Part shown: one piece after another, positions 20,966 to 30,831 of the stretch | Numbering within the stretch: position 1 is the stretch's first letter | Layout of the letters: every line of letters starts with the position of its first letter | From: Chrysemys picta bellii | Taxonomy: Eukaryota > Chordata > Testudines > Emydidae | DNA: 64,000 nucleotides | Assembly: GCF_011386835.1 (NCBI RefSeq) | Contig: NC_088795.1 | Location: 101,926,434 to 101,990,433, forward strand | Direction: 5' to 3' | Notes under the pieces: generated by a model | Told to the model about the DNA's origin: nothing | What the model saw: only the letters and a program-made list of their open reading frames with translations | Database searches by the model: none | Program-made: the position numbers and the translations under genes

Positions 20966-22376
20966 TTCATTGAGATCAGAAAAATGTTCTATGCTATACG
21001 ATTTACTTCAGTTCATGGCTGATCTTATAATATGTGCTGTTCCTCGTATTACAGAATTCATTCCCTTGCAAATTATACCTTGGTTATATGAATAGTAATC
21101 CTTTTTTTTTCTTTTAGAACTCAGTTAGTATTGATTTATCTGGTACTACAGCCTACTGTGGAACTACCAATTTAGAATACATTTGAGGTTTTCCATCTAT
21201 ATATATGAATAGATTTAATAACTAGTCATTTTCTTTCCTATCTTCATTTCCAATACTTACTAATTAAAAGCTAATGATGTTGGTGTTTGAGTAGTTCTTC
21301 TTTATATGTGCATATTTACATTTTGCAATAGCTTAACAATCTTCACTTGGGTGTCCTGCACTGAACTTTTTTTGCTGTTTATTTTCTCTTTGCAGGCTAT
21401 TTGCATGCTCAGGCTATCCATTTTAATTATTCAAATCCATTACGATATAAAATATCTTGGGCTTGCTCAGTCTGTATTTTTAGTGTGGTGTCTCTCCAGC
21501 TTTAAGAAACAATAAATAAATGATTGCATCTGAAACTTTTTTAATTCATGGAAGATTGAGTGTTCTAGATAAAATAAATATACTACTTTGCACTCAATAA
21601 AAGCATCTAAGGACCACATCCTACCAAGTATCAGGTTTCACTGTCTGACTAGTCTCATCTGTTTAATGGTCCCAGGTCAGTAATGTATTTCACCATGTGC
21701 ATAACTTTAAGCATATTGACAGACTCATTGACCTCATTGGTAGATAGGGGCCAATGAAAGCTTTAGGTGTTCTGTCCCTCAGAAACTCAGGCTGCTTTCA
21801 TTTAGATGCTTAAATCTTCTTAGACTTCAATTCTTAGGTAGCTAGTTGTTTTCCCTTCCTCCAATAGTGATATTATAATACAGACTTTAACAGGATACTC
21901 TGATAAGTAGATATTTAGCAATTCTTCCAGAAATTACAGATGACAATTTCAAGTCCTTTCAGGACTTAAATGCAGAACATATTTTAATGTGAGGGTCTTT
22001 TAAATAACCCTACAAATTGTCTAAACCTGGGCAACTTTTCTTACTAGTGCCTTCCCTATGTGGGTGCTGTGGGTACTTATACGCACAGCCACACTTTCAC
22101 ATGTCCCAAAAAATAAAATATAGTAAGGCTGGGATATCTCCCACCTAATTAAAAACAAAAGATGCAATATAGAAAAGGGAAAAATGTGATAACTAAATGG
22201 TAGGGTGTTTATGAACTCTTCAACTCTTGTAGTCTTCTAGACTCTTGAGCACAGGCTCTAGAACTAGAGAGAAGAAACCAGACAGTTATAGTCTATTGGC
22301 ACAGCATTTCTTGCTTATGGACCAGCTATGAGTGCTGGGATAGACTGGTTAAGGCTGGCATGGCCTGTTTATCAAT
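20966..22376. other. No recognised gene
   Basis: AT-rich non-coding sequence. I saw no exon, RNA gene or identified repeat. Confidence 0.5.
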
Positions 22377-22708
22377 GTCATGATTAGGGCTGTCAATTAT
22401 TCACAGTTAACTCACATGGTTAACTCAAAAAAAATTAATCATGATTTAAAAAACTAATTGCACAGTTTAATAATGGAATACCAATTGAAATTTGTTAAAT
22501 ATTTTGGATGTTTTCCTACATTTTCAAATATACATTTAAATTACAACACGGAATACAAATTGTACAGTGCTCACTTTATATTATCTTTTATTACAAATAT
22601 TTGTACTGTAAAAATTATAAACAAAAGAAATAGTACTTTTCAATTCACCTCATACAAGTACTGTAGTGCAATCTCTTTATCGTGAAAGTGCAACTTACAA
22701 ATGTAGAT

Positions 22709-22734
22709 TTTTATTTATTTATTTATTTATTTTG
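22709..22734 (+). repeat. (TTTA)n microsatellite inside the hAT arm
   Basis: About six TTTA units within the left arm of the fold-back hAT element. The right arm has only 'ttattttttgtata' at the matching place, so this expanded after the arms formed. Confidence 0.9.
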
Positions 22735-22958
22735 GTACATAACTCAAAAACAAAACAATGTAAAACTTTAGAGCCTACAAGTCCACTCTTATTCTGCCAA
22801 TCGCTAGGACACACAAGTTTGTTTACAGGAGATAATGCTGCCTGCTTCTTATTTACAATGTCACCTGAAAGTAAGAACCAGCATTTGCATGGCACTTTTG
22901 TAGCCAGCATTGCAAGGTACACCTCTACCTCGATATAACGCGACCCAATATAACACAA
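22719..22958 (-). pseudogene. Inverted duplicate of hAT transposase C-terminus (left arm)
   Basis: On the minus strand the frame reads ATKVPCKCWFLLSGDIVNKK followed by QAALSPVNKLV. This parallels the plus-strand right arm, where ATTVPCD, a stop, and LFSLSGDIVKKKRESLSPAN can be read. Both derive from the hAT C-terminal dimerisation region (pattern PATTVPCERLFS..G). The duplicate lies on the opposite strand within the left arm and is truncated by the MITE at 22920. Confidence 0.75.
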
Positions 22959-23108
22959 ATTCTGATATAATGTGGTAAAGCAGTGCTCCGGGGGGGCAGG
23001 GCTGCGCAGTCCGGCGGCTCAAAGCAAGTTCGATTATAACACGGTTTCACCTATAAAGCAGTAAGATTTTTTGGCTCCCAAGGACAGCGTTCTATCAAGG
23101 TAGAGGTG
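22920..23108. mobile_element. TA-flanked MITE, 'ctacctcgatataac' family, copy 2, nested in the hAT element
   Basis: The 189-bp element with ends cacctctacctcgatataac and reverse complement cacctctaccttgatagaac is flanked by TA at 22918-22919 and 23109-23110. Removing it and one TA restores continuity of the surrounding arm (gcaaggta + tttacatgcc), which aligns with the opposite arm. It therefore inserted after the fold-back hAT element had formed. Confidence 0.92.
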
Positions 23109-23149
23109 TATTTACATGCCAGATATGCTAAACATTCGTATGCCCCTTC

Positions 23150-23860
23150 ATGCTTCAGCCACCATTTCAGCAGCCTTGCTTCCATGCTGTTGATGCTCAT
23201 TTAAAAAATAATGCATTAAGTAAATTTGTGACTCAACTCCTTGGGGAAGAATTATATACCTGCTGCTCTGTTTTACGCGCATTCTGCCATATATTTCATG
23301 TTATAGCAGTCTTGGATGATGACCCAGCACATGTTGGTTTTAAGAACACTTTCACCGCAGCTTTGCCAAAATGCAAAGAAGGTACCAATGTGAGATTTTT
23401 AAAGATAGTTACAGCACTCGACCCAAGGTTTAAGAATCTGAAGTGCCTTCCAAAAGTGAGAGGGGTGAGTTGTGACACATGCTTTCAGAAGTCTTAAAAG
23501 AGCAACACTGATGCAGAAACTACAGAAGCTGAACCATCAAAAAAGAAAATCAACCTTCTGCTGGTGGCATCTGACTCAGATGATGAAAATGAACATGCAT
23601 GGGTCCGCACTGCTTTGTATCATTATCGAGCAGAACCCATCATCAGCGTACACGCATGTCTTCTGGAATTGTGGTTGAAGCATGAAGGGACATATGAATC
23701 TTTAGCGCATTTGGCACATAATTATCTTGTGACACCAGCTACAACAGTGCCATGCGATTGATTGTTCTCACTTTCAGGTGACATTGTAAAAAAGAAGCGT
23801 GAATCATTATCTCCTGCAAATGTAAACAAACTTGTTTGAGCAATTGGCTGAACAAGAAGT
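23150..23860 (+). pseudogene. hAT transposase, C-terminal half, decayed
   Basis: Open pieces at 23150-23497 and 23564-23761 lie in different frames. The first contains VTALDPRFKNLKCLPKV; the pattern 'ALDPRFK.L' is typical of hAT transposases. The second contains LLVASDSDDENEHAW in part and LELWLKHEGTYESLAHLAHN followed by YLVTPATTVPCD, the hAT dimerisation domain. The expected glutamate-arginine after VPC is replaced by Asp-stop, and there is a frameshift between the pieces. No intact transposase can be made. Confidence 0.85.
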
Positions 23861-24483
23861 AGAACTGAGTAGACTTGTAGGCTCTAAAGTTTTACGTTGT
23901 TTTGTTTTTGAGTGCAGTTATTTTTTGTATATAATTCTATATTTGTAAGTTGAACTTTCATGATAGAGATTACACTACAATACTTCTATTAGGTGAATTG
24001 AAAAATATTATTTTTTGTTTTTTACAAATATTTGTAATAAAAATAAATATAAAGTAAGCACTGCACACTTTGTATTCTGTGTTGTAATTGAAATCAATAT
24101 ATTAGAAAATGTAGAAAACATCCAAAATATTTAAATAATTGGTATTCTGTTATTGTACAACAGTGCGATTAATCGTGATTGTTTTTATTCACATCATTAG
24201 TCACAATATTTTAATCACTTGACAGCCCTAGTCATGACTTCTCTGAGGTTCTTAGTCTTGGAGATTCTGGAATGTGGCTTATTGACTGAGCTGGCAAGCC
24301 AACTCAGCCTTGCTTTTGATTCTTAAGTATTTAAAAAAAAATTCACTCCACCTTGCAGCTTATCCCTCTAGTCTCTTTGGCCAGATCAGCTTTTTACATA
24401 GATTGGAAGACCTGAAGGGGACCACTGTGATTGACCATCTAATCTGATCTCCTGTATAACACGGGCCATAGATATTTGCTTGT

Positions 24484-25160
24484 AAGGGACTGGAGTGTAG
24501 GTGGTGTGGCCTAGTGGTCACAGCTGGGCTGGGGTCCACATGTCAGGGATGGCAGTCAGTCAGCAGGGGTTGGAGGAATTGCTAGAGCCGGGCTCAATAA
24601 GCAACCATCGGGGGCAAAGTCAGGCCGATTCGGAGACCAGAGATCAGGAGACAAGGTGAGCTCTGGACTTGCCCTAAGCCTGAAGTCTGTGTGGTTGCCC
24701 AGACAACTTCCTTGGGCACCCTCCAGGGTTAAATAGGATGCTTGGCCAATTAGAGGACCGCAGGGTGCTGTCATTCTGTGTCTATTGGACAGTACTTGCT
24801 GTGGCACTTACTCTCCAATGTGCTCCGAGACCAGTGGTTTCCAAACTTTTTTGATCGCACACCCCATCAGTAAAAAATTTTTGAGCACTCACCCCCTGCT
24901 CCCGGCCGAACTGTTGAAGCAAAAAAAAAAAAAAAGCCGCTCGGACTCCTGGCCGAACTGCCGTGGGGAAAAGCGGCGCTGCTCCGGCGGTGCTCCTCCT
25001 GCTGCGCACCCCGAAGGATCCTCTTGCGCACCCCCTGGGATGCATGCACCCCACTTTGGAGACCACTGTCCTAGACTACAGGTCTGCAAGGCCTCCTGGT
25101 GGCACTATGGGAACATCAGCTGTTCCAGGTTCGGTACACGTGGGTTCTAGTCTCTGACTC
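24484..25160 (+). mobile_element. Unclassified insertion with a tRNA-like start
   Basis: The insertion interrupts a CR1 relic. Near its left side is 'gtggtgtggcctagtggtca', which resembles the 5' part of a tRNA-derived promoter, and 'tgggttctagtctctgactc' occurs near its right side. The stretch 24560-24790 has no recognised coding content. It contains the hAT MITE at 24832. I cannot classify it further. Confidence 0.4.
24832..25068. mobile_element. 237-bp hAT MITE with 8-bp duplication
   Basis: The ends are inverted repeats cagtggtttccaaacttttt and (reverse complement of the right end) cagtggtctccaaagtgggg. The CAGTGGTT-type terminus and the 8-bp duplication tccgagac (24824-24831) / tcctagac (25069-25076) identify hAT. 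Inside, 'ctcccggccgaactg' and 'ctcctggccgaactg' form a direct repeat around an A15 run, and 'gcgcaccc' is repeated. Confidence 0.88.
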
Positions 25161-25262
25161 CTTATGTTCCTTTTGAACTAGAGAACATCATTTAAAAATT
25201 GCTAGGGATGGAGAACCCACCATGACCCTTAGTAAATTGTTCCAATGATTGATTAGGTTTGA

Positions 25263-26002
25263 GGCCTACCTTGAAACCATGCAACTCAGTCCAATCATGT
25301 GTGAAGAATTGTCATTGTTTAGTGGGTGTCAACTTAGAAAGAGTTCCGCTTAAGCTACCAATATTAAGTATTTTCAGTATCACAGACTGTTGGTCTAGTG
25401 AATCACCCAAAATATCAAAAATCTGGACAAACAAAATGACTTTTGAGGAAGCTGGTTTGGACTATTCTGGGTAAAAGCTCTCAAAAAGACATTATCAGTT
25501 TTAAATATAAAGAGCTAATAGGAAAATAAAGCCCTTTCCCAAGAGTGAGTCACTTAATGTTCATTGATCTCCAAAATAAAAACAAACTTTTTTTAGGATA
25601 AAATTTATTATCTCCACTTCTCTGCTAGACTAAAAACAGACATGTTTTTATTTTTCTTATGAACAAGTCAATTATGGTAACTTTCCTGTTTTGAAACTGG
25701 ACTATAGTTCAAGCAGTTTATCTTTGAGTTCTAAATGTTGTGGAAAAGCTACTTTAAATCTCAAAATGAAAGCAATTTGAAATATAGTTTTATACAAGGG
25801 CTATATGCCTGCACAAGCTATTCTCATCACATCAGCATTAGCTTCCTTAGTTCTCTTTAAATAGTGGATCTGGATGAATACATAATTTGTGACTATTATT
25901 CAACATATTTTTCCTGTCAATCACTAAATAAATTATTACCCATTGTTTCAGTATTTGACTGGCTTCCTTAACTACACATATGTAACCTTATAGAATCTAG
26001 AA
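25263..26002. other. No recognised gene
   Basis: AT-rich non-coding sequence, nothing identified. Confidence 0.5.
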
Positions 26003-26133
26003 CTGGGATTTTCAAAGAGTTGGCCACAAAGACCCAGATTCTCAAAGGTACCTAAATATTTTTGATAATCTGGACCAAAAATCCAATTGAAATTTAGTGG
26101 AAGTTGGATACTTTTACTCCTTTGAAAATCCCA
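26003..26133. mobile_element. Short palindromic MITE-like repeat
   Basis: The left end ctgggattttcaaagagt and the right end 'cctttgaaaatcccaa' are inverted copies. A second inner pair, cccagattctcaaaggtacc and 'gataatctggacc', also faces inward. About 130 bases, no coding capacity. No clear target duplication was seen. Confidence 0.6.
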
Positions 26134-26845
26134 ATTTAGAATGTGGCCAATAGTAAGATACTATGTACCAGCAGCTTGAAGTTTTTGTAGTTAACTTGTT
26201 AATCTGTCTCCAGATGAGCCTTTGGGAATATTTCTGCTTTTTTTAATAGCTCACATGGAGCTATTTTGGGTTAGAATGGGGAGGATAGTTTTCTGCTGAC
26301 ATTTTACTATCCTTAACTTCTGTAGAATGCAGCCAGGTCAGCATATAATGACACAATTAAGAAATTTCATTTTTATTAGCATTACAAAAAAGTCTTCATT
26401 AATTGGTCAATGGTGCATTCACATAGGACACTGACATGAGCAGCCAGGATGGCTGGTTGCATTGCCATGTACTGGCATATTGATAAATCAGGGCAGATAT
26501 AGATTTTAGTTACCTTGTACTGCACCAAGCACATGGTTTGTTTATAAAAGCATAACAATGAGCTCAGAGATAAAATTCTTAGCTCAGTTTTCCCATGAAA
26601 ACATGGTTGGGAAGCACAAAATTTGCTCAACAATAGACATGCATGGTGAGTGACAGCATTCATGTGATCTGCTGCTTTTTACCAAGCGTTTGAGGCAATC
26701 TTTGTTGCATCTCAAGATTGGTGCAGGAAAAAGGTGTTCCGTCGTGTTCTAAACATGCATCAAGAAATTATTCCTAAATTTCTAAAACAAAATTCCTCCA
26801 CTTCATGGGACTGTCTGGACAAGCCTCCTCTTGCACAATATATCT
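26134..26845. other. No recognised gene
   Basis: AT-rich non-coding sequence before DIRS copy B. The 93-codon minus-strand frame at 26382-26663 has no recognised domain. Confidence 0.5.
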
Positions 26846-26848
26846 TCT

Positions 26849-26988
26849 TTGAGTAGACGCAGTCCTGTATTCCACGTAGGTGTGTGTGAGCTCAGCGCAC
26901 TGAAGCCAGACAACTTTGCCTAGCTAGCAGTACTTGTAGGGGTGGCACTTGCACCCTCTGGCCTTAGCTCCTCCTCTGGCTACATAAG
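26849..26988 (+). repeat. Left inverted terminal repeat of DIRS copy B
   Basis: It contains tgtattccacgtaggtgt, 'gcgcactgaagccagacaac' and 'tttgcctagc'. The reverse complement of 29861-29987 reads tgtattccatgtaggtgt, 'gtgcactgaagctggagaac' and 'tttgcctagc' in the same order. Matching also extends to 'ctcctctggctacata' against 'cccctggctatat'. Confidence 0.88.
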
Positions 26989-27142
26989 GGCAGTGACCCC
27001 CCCCCTCAGTTCTATCTCCCTGCCCACAGCTAGAGTTGGAGCTCTGTATGATGTTGTCACTTCATGTGTTCAGGCTCAGTTTTCTGAGAGTTTTACCTCT
27101 AAGTAATAATTAGTACTACCTTTGGTTTAGTTTAGTGTAGTG

Positions 27143-28690
27143 TTAGAGTAGTTGGCAGCCCTGTGTGATGCCCTCACCAAGGTTCAAGCATTCTTCATCG
27201 TGTGTAGGAGTAATCCCCAATAGTGATTCCCACACGAGGTTCTTGTGTCTCGGTGAGGGACATATTAAGGAATGGTGCTCCATCTGTAAGTCATTCAAAA
27301 AGAGGACTCCATGAGGGATTTGTGGCTGAAGCAGCACCTTCTGGAGCAGGCTATGAGGCCCACTTTGTACTGAGCCCCCTTGTCTGATCAGTAGTCACCT
27401 TTGGAACTGGCAAGTGATGCTGCTCCATGTTTGAACTCTGGCATTTCCCCAAGAGGAAGAGGAATCCCGTTCTCTCCTCAGGTGCAGCAAGGAAGAGGGC
27501 TTGAGGAGACTCTTCCTCATCTGCTGACTGGCCCAATACTCCTTCCAGCACACAGAATGGAGCAGGTCCAACTGTTGCCCGGTACTGTGCTGAGATCAGA
27601 GAAAGCCTGTACCACTGACTTCAGTTGTTGCCATGAGGCATCTGTTCAGACCAGTACCGATGACATCAGCACCAACGCTGTCTCCAGGTGTATCAGGTGA
27701 CGTATCAGATCTGCTTTTTCTCTCGGTCTCTGGGGTCCTATAGCTTCTATCTCCATTGTGCCCTTGGTGGTGTCATAATGCTGCTTGGTTCTTCAGCTCA
27801 CACCATGCAGGTCCCAGATTCTGGAATTGAGTCCAATGTTATGCCTGCAAGCAAAAGCCCCATTGTTACTGGTGCACCCCTGGTACCATCATTGCCCTGG
27901 CAGGAGATCCCATCATCAAGTTTGGTGCTGCCCTTGGCCTCACTGCCAGTGCCTTTTCCAGTACTGGGTGGGAATATGTTTCACTTGGTACCACCAGTGC
28001 TTGTTCCCTATTCGTCTTCAGCACCAAAGCCACCCCCATTTGGGGCTTTGGGTGAATCTGTTCATTTGTCCACCCCATTTGGGCTGGCTCCCTGTTGAAA
28101 CCAGAGAATTTTTGGGACTCCTCAAGATCCAGGTTGGTGTCAACATCATCACCTCATAGATGCCAGAGCCCATTCCCAGATTACCCTCGGAACTAAGATC
28201 AACATCATTCCCACAGCTAGGATGGAGTTCTTGGCCCGGTACTTACTAGCCACAAATGCCATATCCATTTTCCCAGTGGCCTCCTTGGAATCCTTGGGAT
28301 ACGCCTCATTGTTGAGGTCCCATTCTTTGGCCTGCTGAAGAGTGAGATCACTAGTCCAGTTCACGGTAGCCATTCCCAAACCATCTCATCTATAAGTGAC
28401 CACAGAGCCCATTCCCTCTGGACCTCCAAGGTCATCCCAACTGGATCCTGTGATTCAAGAACAGGACCCACCATTGGTGCAGTAAATCACTTCTTCATCC
28501 TCTCTGGAGAATTACTATGTTGGGTTCTTCCACTCCCTCACTGCCTGAGGACTTTAAACCATATGGCAATTGCCTTAGGCATAGAAGCTGAATTTATACA
28601 GGAGAATGTACCTAAACTGTTGGATGTTCTCCAATCATCCGTTCCAGGGAAAGTAGCCCTTCTGGTAAATGAGGCTTTTTGGAGCCTGCA
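27143..28690 (+). pseudogene. DIRS gag-like remnant, copy B
   Basis: The start reads SDSHTRFLCLGEGHIKEWCS followed by ICKSFKKRTP, which resembles the CLGEGH...C..C zinc-knuckle-like part of DIRS gag proteins. Stops and frameshifts follow through 27350-28550, where short open pieces are rich in Pro, Ser and Val. The end, IALGIEAEFIQENVPKLLDV followed by LQSSVPGKVALLVNEAF, matches the conserved end of DIRS gag in pattern. No protein can be made across the region. Confidence 0.7.
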
Positions 28691-28694
28691 AAGG

Positions 28695-28995
28695 CCCCCT
28701 GGAATACTACTTTGTTGCCTCCCACAACAAATCCTGTGGAGAAGCTTCCTGCAGTCCATCTTTATGGTGTGGGGCATCCCAATGATGGACCTGTACTCCA
28801 CAAGTGAAAACAAGAAATGTTCTGCTCTCAAGAGGGTCTCAGTCAGGGCTCCTTGACCAATGCTTTGCTTTTCACCTGAGCTGGGAATTGACTCTCCTGT
28901 ATGCTTTTCCTCCAACTCCAATCATCCCATAGGTCCATCTCAAGCTGAAATTGGATCATACCACATTCATTCTCATTGTTCCAGCATGGCCATAA
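28695..28995 (+). pseudogene. DIRS RNase H tail remnant, copy B
   Basis: The translation LQSIFMVWGIPMMDLYSTSE followed by NKKC corresponds to the LHP..V..IF..WGTP.VDLFAT..NKKC tail found at 1800-1870 in copy A. It directly follows the gag-like end, showing that the reverse transcriptase and most of RNase H are deleted. A stop after RVSVRAP and a frameshift follow. Confidence 0.75.
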
Positions 28996-28999
28996 TATT

Positions 29000-29661
29000 G
29001 TCTTAATGGCTCTTATGGGACATCCATTAGAGCCTCTGGCAACTTCTTCTTTTTGCCTTCTATGTCAGAAAACTGCTGTCCTTGTAGAGAAAACATCTGC
29101 AAGGAGAATGTTTGAGTTGCAGGCTTTGATGGAAGACCCTCCTTATATGCAATTTTCCAAAGACAAAATAACCCCGTGGCTGAACCCTAAGTTTTTACCT
29201 AAAATAGTTTCTCAGTTTCACTTGAACCAAGTTATAAATCTACTAGCATTCTTCCCTAAGCCAGATGAGCAATATCGTCACACATTGGATGTCTGGCAAT
29301 GTTTAGCTTTTTACCTGGATAGGACTAAATCTTTCTTTTCTTCAACTTACCTGTTTGTTTCATTTGTGGTCTGAATGGAGGACCAAGCAGTCTCTTCACA
29401 GATGTTCTCCAGGTAGATAACTTCCAGTATCATGATAATGCAATCTGAGCTACGTTGTATGCTTTCTCAAAGGGCTGAGGTCATTCTGTGAGGCCCCTGG
29501 TAACATCGATGGCAATTCTAAGTGACATTTCTATATCGAATATTTGCACGGCTGCCACTTGGTCCTCTGTACATACATTTACAAACCACTATGCCATTAC
29601 TACTGAATCTAGATCAGATGCAAACTTTGGGAAGGCAATCCGGCAATCCTTGTTTAAATAG
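29000..29661 (+). pseudogene. DIRS tyrosine recombinase, catalytic half, copy B
   Basis: The frame to 29374 contains EPLATSSFCLLCQKTAVLVE, then KTSARRMFELQALMEDPPYM and RHTLDVWQCLAFYLDRTKSF. SARR..EL carries the first catalytic arginine of tyrosine recombinases. After frameshifts, the last part reads ISISNICTAATWSSVHTFTN followed by HYAITTESRSD, keeping the catalytic tyrosine. The HxxR box is decayed near 29480. The N-terminal core-binding domain is missing. Non-functional. Confidence 0.85.
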
Positions 29662-29739
29662 ACTGAGCCCCACCTCCTGTGAGTACTGCTTGTGAGTGAC
29701 CTACAGGAAATACACAGCTGTATCTACTTGAAGAAAAAA

Positions 29740-30026
29740 TGGTTACTTATCTGTACTGTAACTTGTTCTCCAAGATATGATGCACACATGTATTTCACAA
29801 CCCACTCAACATCCCCTTGCATTAGAGTCTGTACTCTTCATGTTCAGTGTGAAGAAACGTATATAGCCAGGGGAGGGGCTAGGGCAACAGGGCACAAGCA
29901 CCGCCCCTATGGGGTGCTGCTAGGCAAAGTTCTCCAGCTTCAGTGCACTGGGCATATGAACACCTACATGGAATACATGTCTACTTCACATCTGAAATAA
30001 CATAGTTACAGACAGGTAAGTAACCA
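29740..30026. repeat. 3' inverted repeats of DIRS copy B
   Basis: tggttacttatctgtactgt at 29740-29759 faces gttacagacaggtaagtaac with cca at 30005-30026, an inverted pair 240 bases apart. Between them lies the right terminal repeat (29861-29987). The layout parallels the 3' end of copy A at 3286-3598. Confidence 0.8.
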
Positions 30027-30590
30027 ATTTTTGCACTTGACCATTCTTCTATATCTAAGATGTTGGTTCACCAGGCCCAGAAAAGGGAAATGATCAAAGT
30101 CAATTTACCTTATAGTTCATGCAAATGTCAGCAAGTCTCCTGCCTCTCTAAAATAAAAATGACAAAGTGACAGGTAGGGAAGGGAGGGAGCTACAATACA
30201 ACATAGAGTGACATCCAGACTAAAATTCTTTTATTCTTGGAACTATTTGCAATATTTGATACTGTTGATCTTGAGATAGTTCTCACTTGGAAGTGGGGAC
30301 AGGAGTCCAAGGAAGTACTTTAAAATGGCTTGCATCTTTCTTCTAAATTCAAATGTTAGTGATGAGAAATTGCACCCTTCACTTGTAGAAGACTATGAGG
30401 ATCAATTCTCTGTCTCCAGCTCCATTAAATACTTACATTGTAATTGCAAAGAGAAATGATAAGGCCCAAAGGTACTCAGGCAGGTGGAGTTCAGGAGCTT
30501 CCTGCCTCTTCCTCCACTCTTGTGGACACTAGAAATCTTGCTGCCATGCTCCCAGCTGCACTGGTGGTGAATCCAGGCCCACAAATTATC
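30027..30590. other. No recognised gene
   Basis: Non-coding sequence without identified repeats. Confidence 0.5.
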
Positions 30591-30605
30591 TACAGTCTAT
30601 AGTTA

Positions 30606-30816
30606 AGTATCAGAGAGGTAGCCGTGTTAGTCTGGATCTGTAAAAGCAACAAAGAGTCCTGTGGCACCTTAAAGACTAACAGATGTATTGGAGCATAAGC
30701 TTTCGTGGGTGAATACCCACGTCAGACGCCTGACGAAATGGGCTTTCACCCATGAAAGCTTATGCTCCAATACATCTGTTAGTCTTTAAGGTGCCACAGA
30801 ACTCTTTGTTGCTTTT
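30606..30816 (+). mobile_element. Penelope-derived fold-back element with 15-bp target duplication
   Basis: The 211-bp insertion is flanked by perfect 15-bp repeats tacagtctatagtta at 30591-30605 and 30817-30831. It starts agtatcagagaggtagccgt and then has an arm (30646-30712) that is the reverse complement of its own 3' arm (30747-30814). The 3' arm matches the 3' tail of the Penelope-like element at 6540-6620 (gcttatgctcc, tctgttagtct, ggtgccacag, tttgttgctttt). The loop contains 'gacgcctgacgaaatgggct'. No coding capacity. Confidence 0.85.
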
Positions 30817-30831
30817 TACAGTCTATAGTTA

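Larger units (their letters stand above)
22385..24230 (+). mobile_element. hAT transposon derivative with very long inverted arms (fold-back), interrupted by a MITE
   Basis: Termini are tagggctgtcaattattcac and the inverted tagggctgtcaagtgattaa, with an 8-bp duplication carrying one mismatch, gtcatgat at 22377-22384 and gtcatgac at 24231-24238. These are hAT features. The arms are far longer than normal hAT ends. Sequence from 22385 to about 23205 (minus the 189-bp MITE) is an inverted copy of about 23635-24230, including the coding end of the transposase. The unpaired centre, about 23205-23635, holds additional transposase sequence. The N-terminal part of the transposase, including any BED zinc finger, is missing, so the element is non-autonomous. 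Confidence 0.88.
24390..25262 (-). mobile_element. CR1-like fragment split by a younger insertion
   Basis: 'cctgaaggggaccactgtga' and 'gatctcctgtataacacggg' at 24410-24470 are a CR1 3' end in minus orientation. The homology stops at about 24480 and resumes at about 25165 with 'tttgaactagagaacatcat' and 'gatggagaacccaccatgac'. The order matches the uninterrupted fragment at 20742-20965. The intervening 680 bases are a separate insertion (see next entries). Confidence 0.75.
26849..30026 (+). mobile_element. DIRS-type retrotransposon, copy B, with both terminal repeats
   Basis: The element is bounded by inverted terminal repeats, 26849-26988 and 29861-29987, and has a further inverted repeat at its 3' end. 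It holds a gag-like region, the end of RNase H and the catalytic part of a tyrosine recombinase, all on the plus strand with many stops. The reverse transcriptase is absent: gag-like sequence ends near 28690 and is followed directly by the RNase H tail. The N-terminal recombinase domain, present in copy A, is missing here. Copy B is less GC-rich than copy A and only distantly similar to it. Confidence 0.88.
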
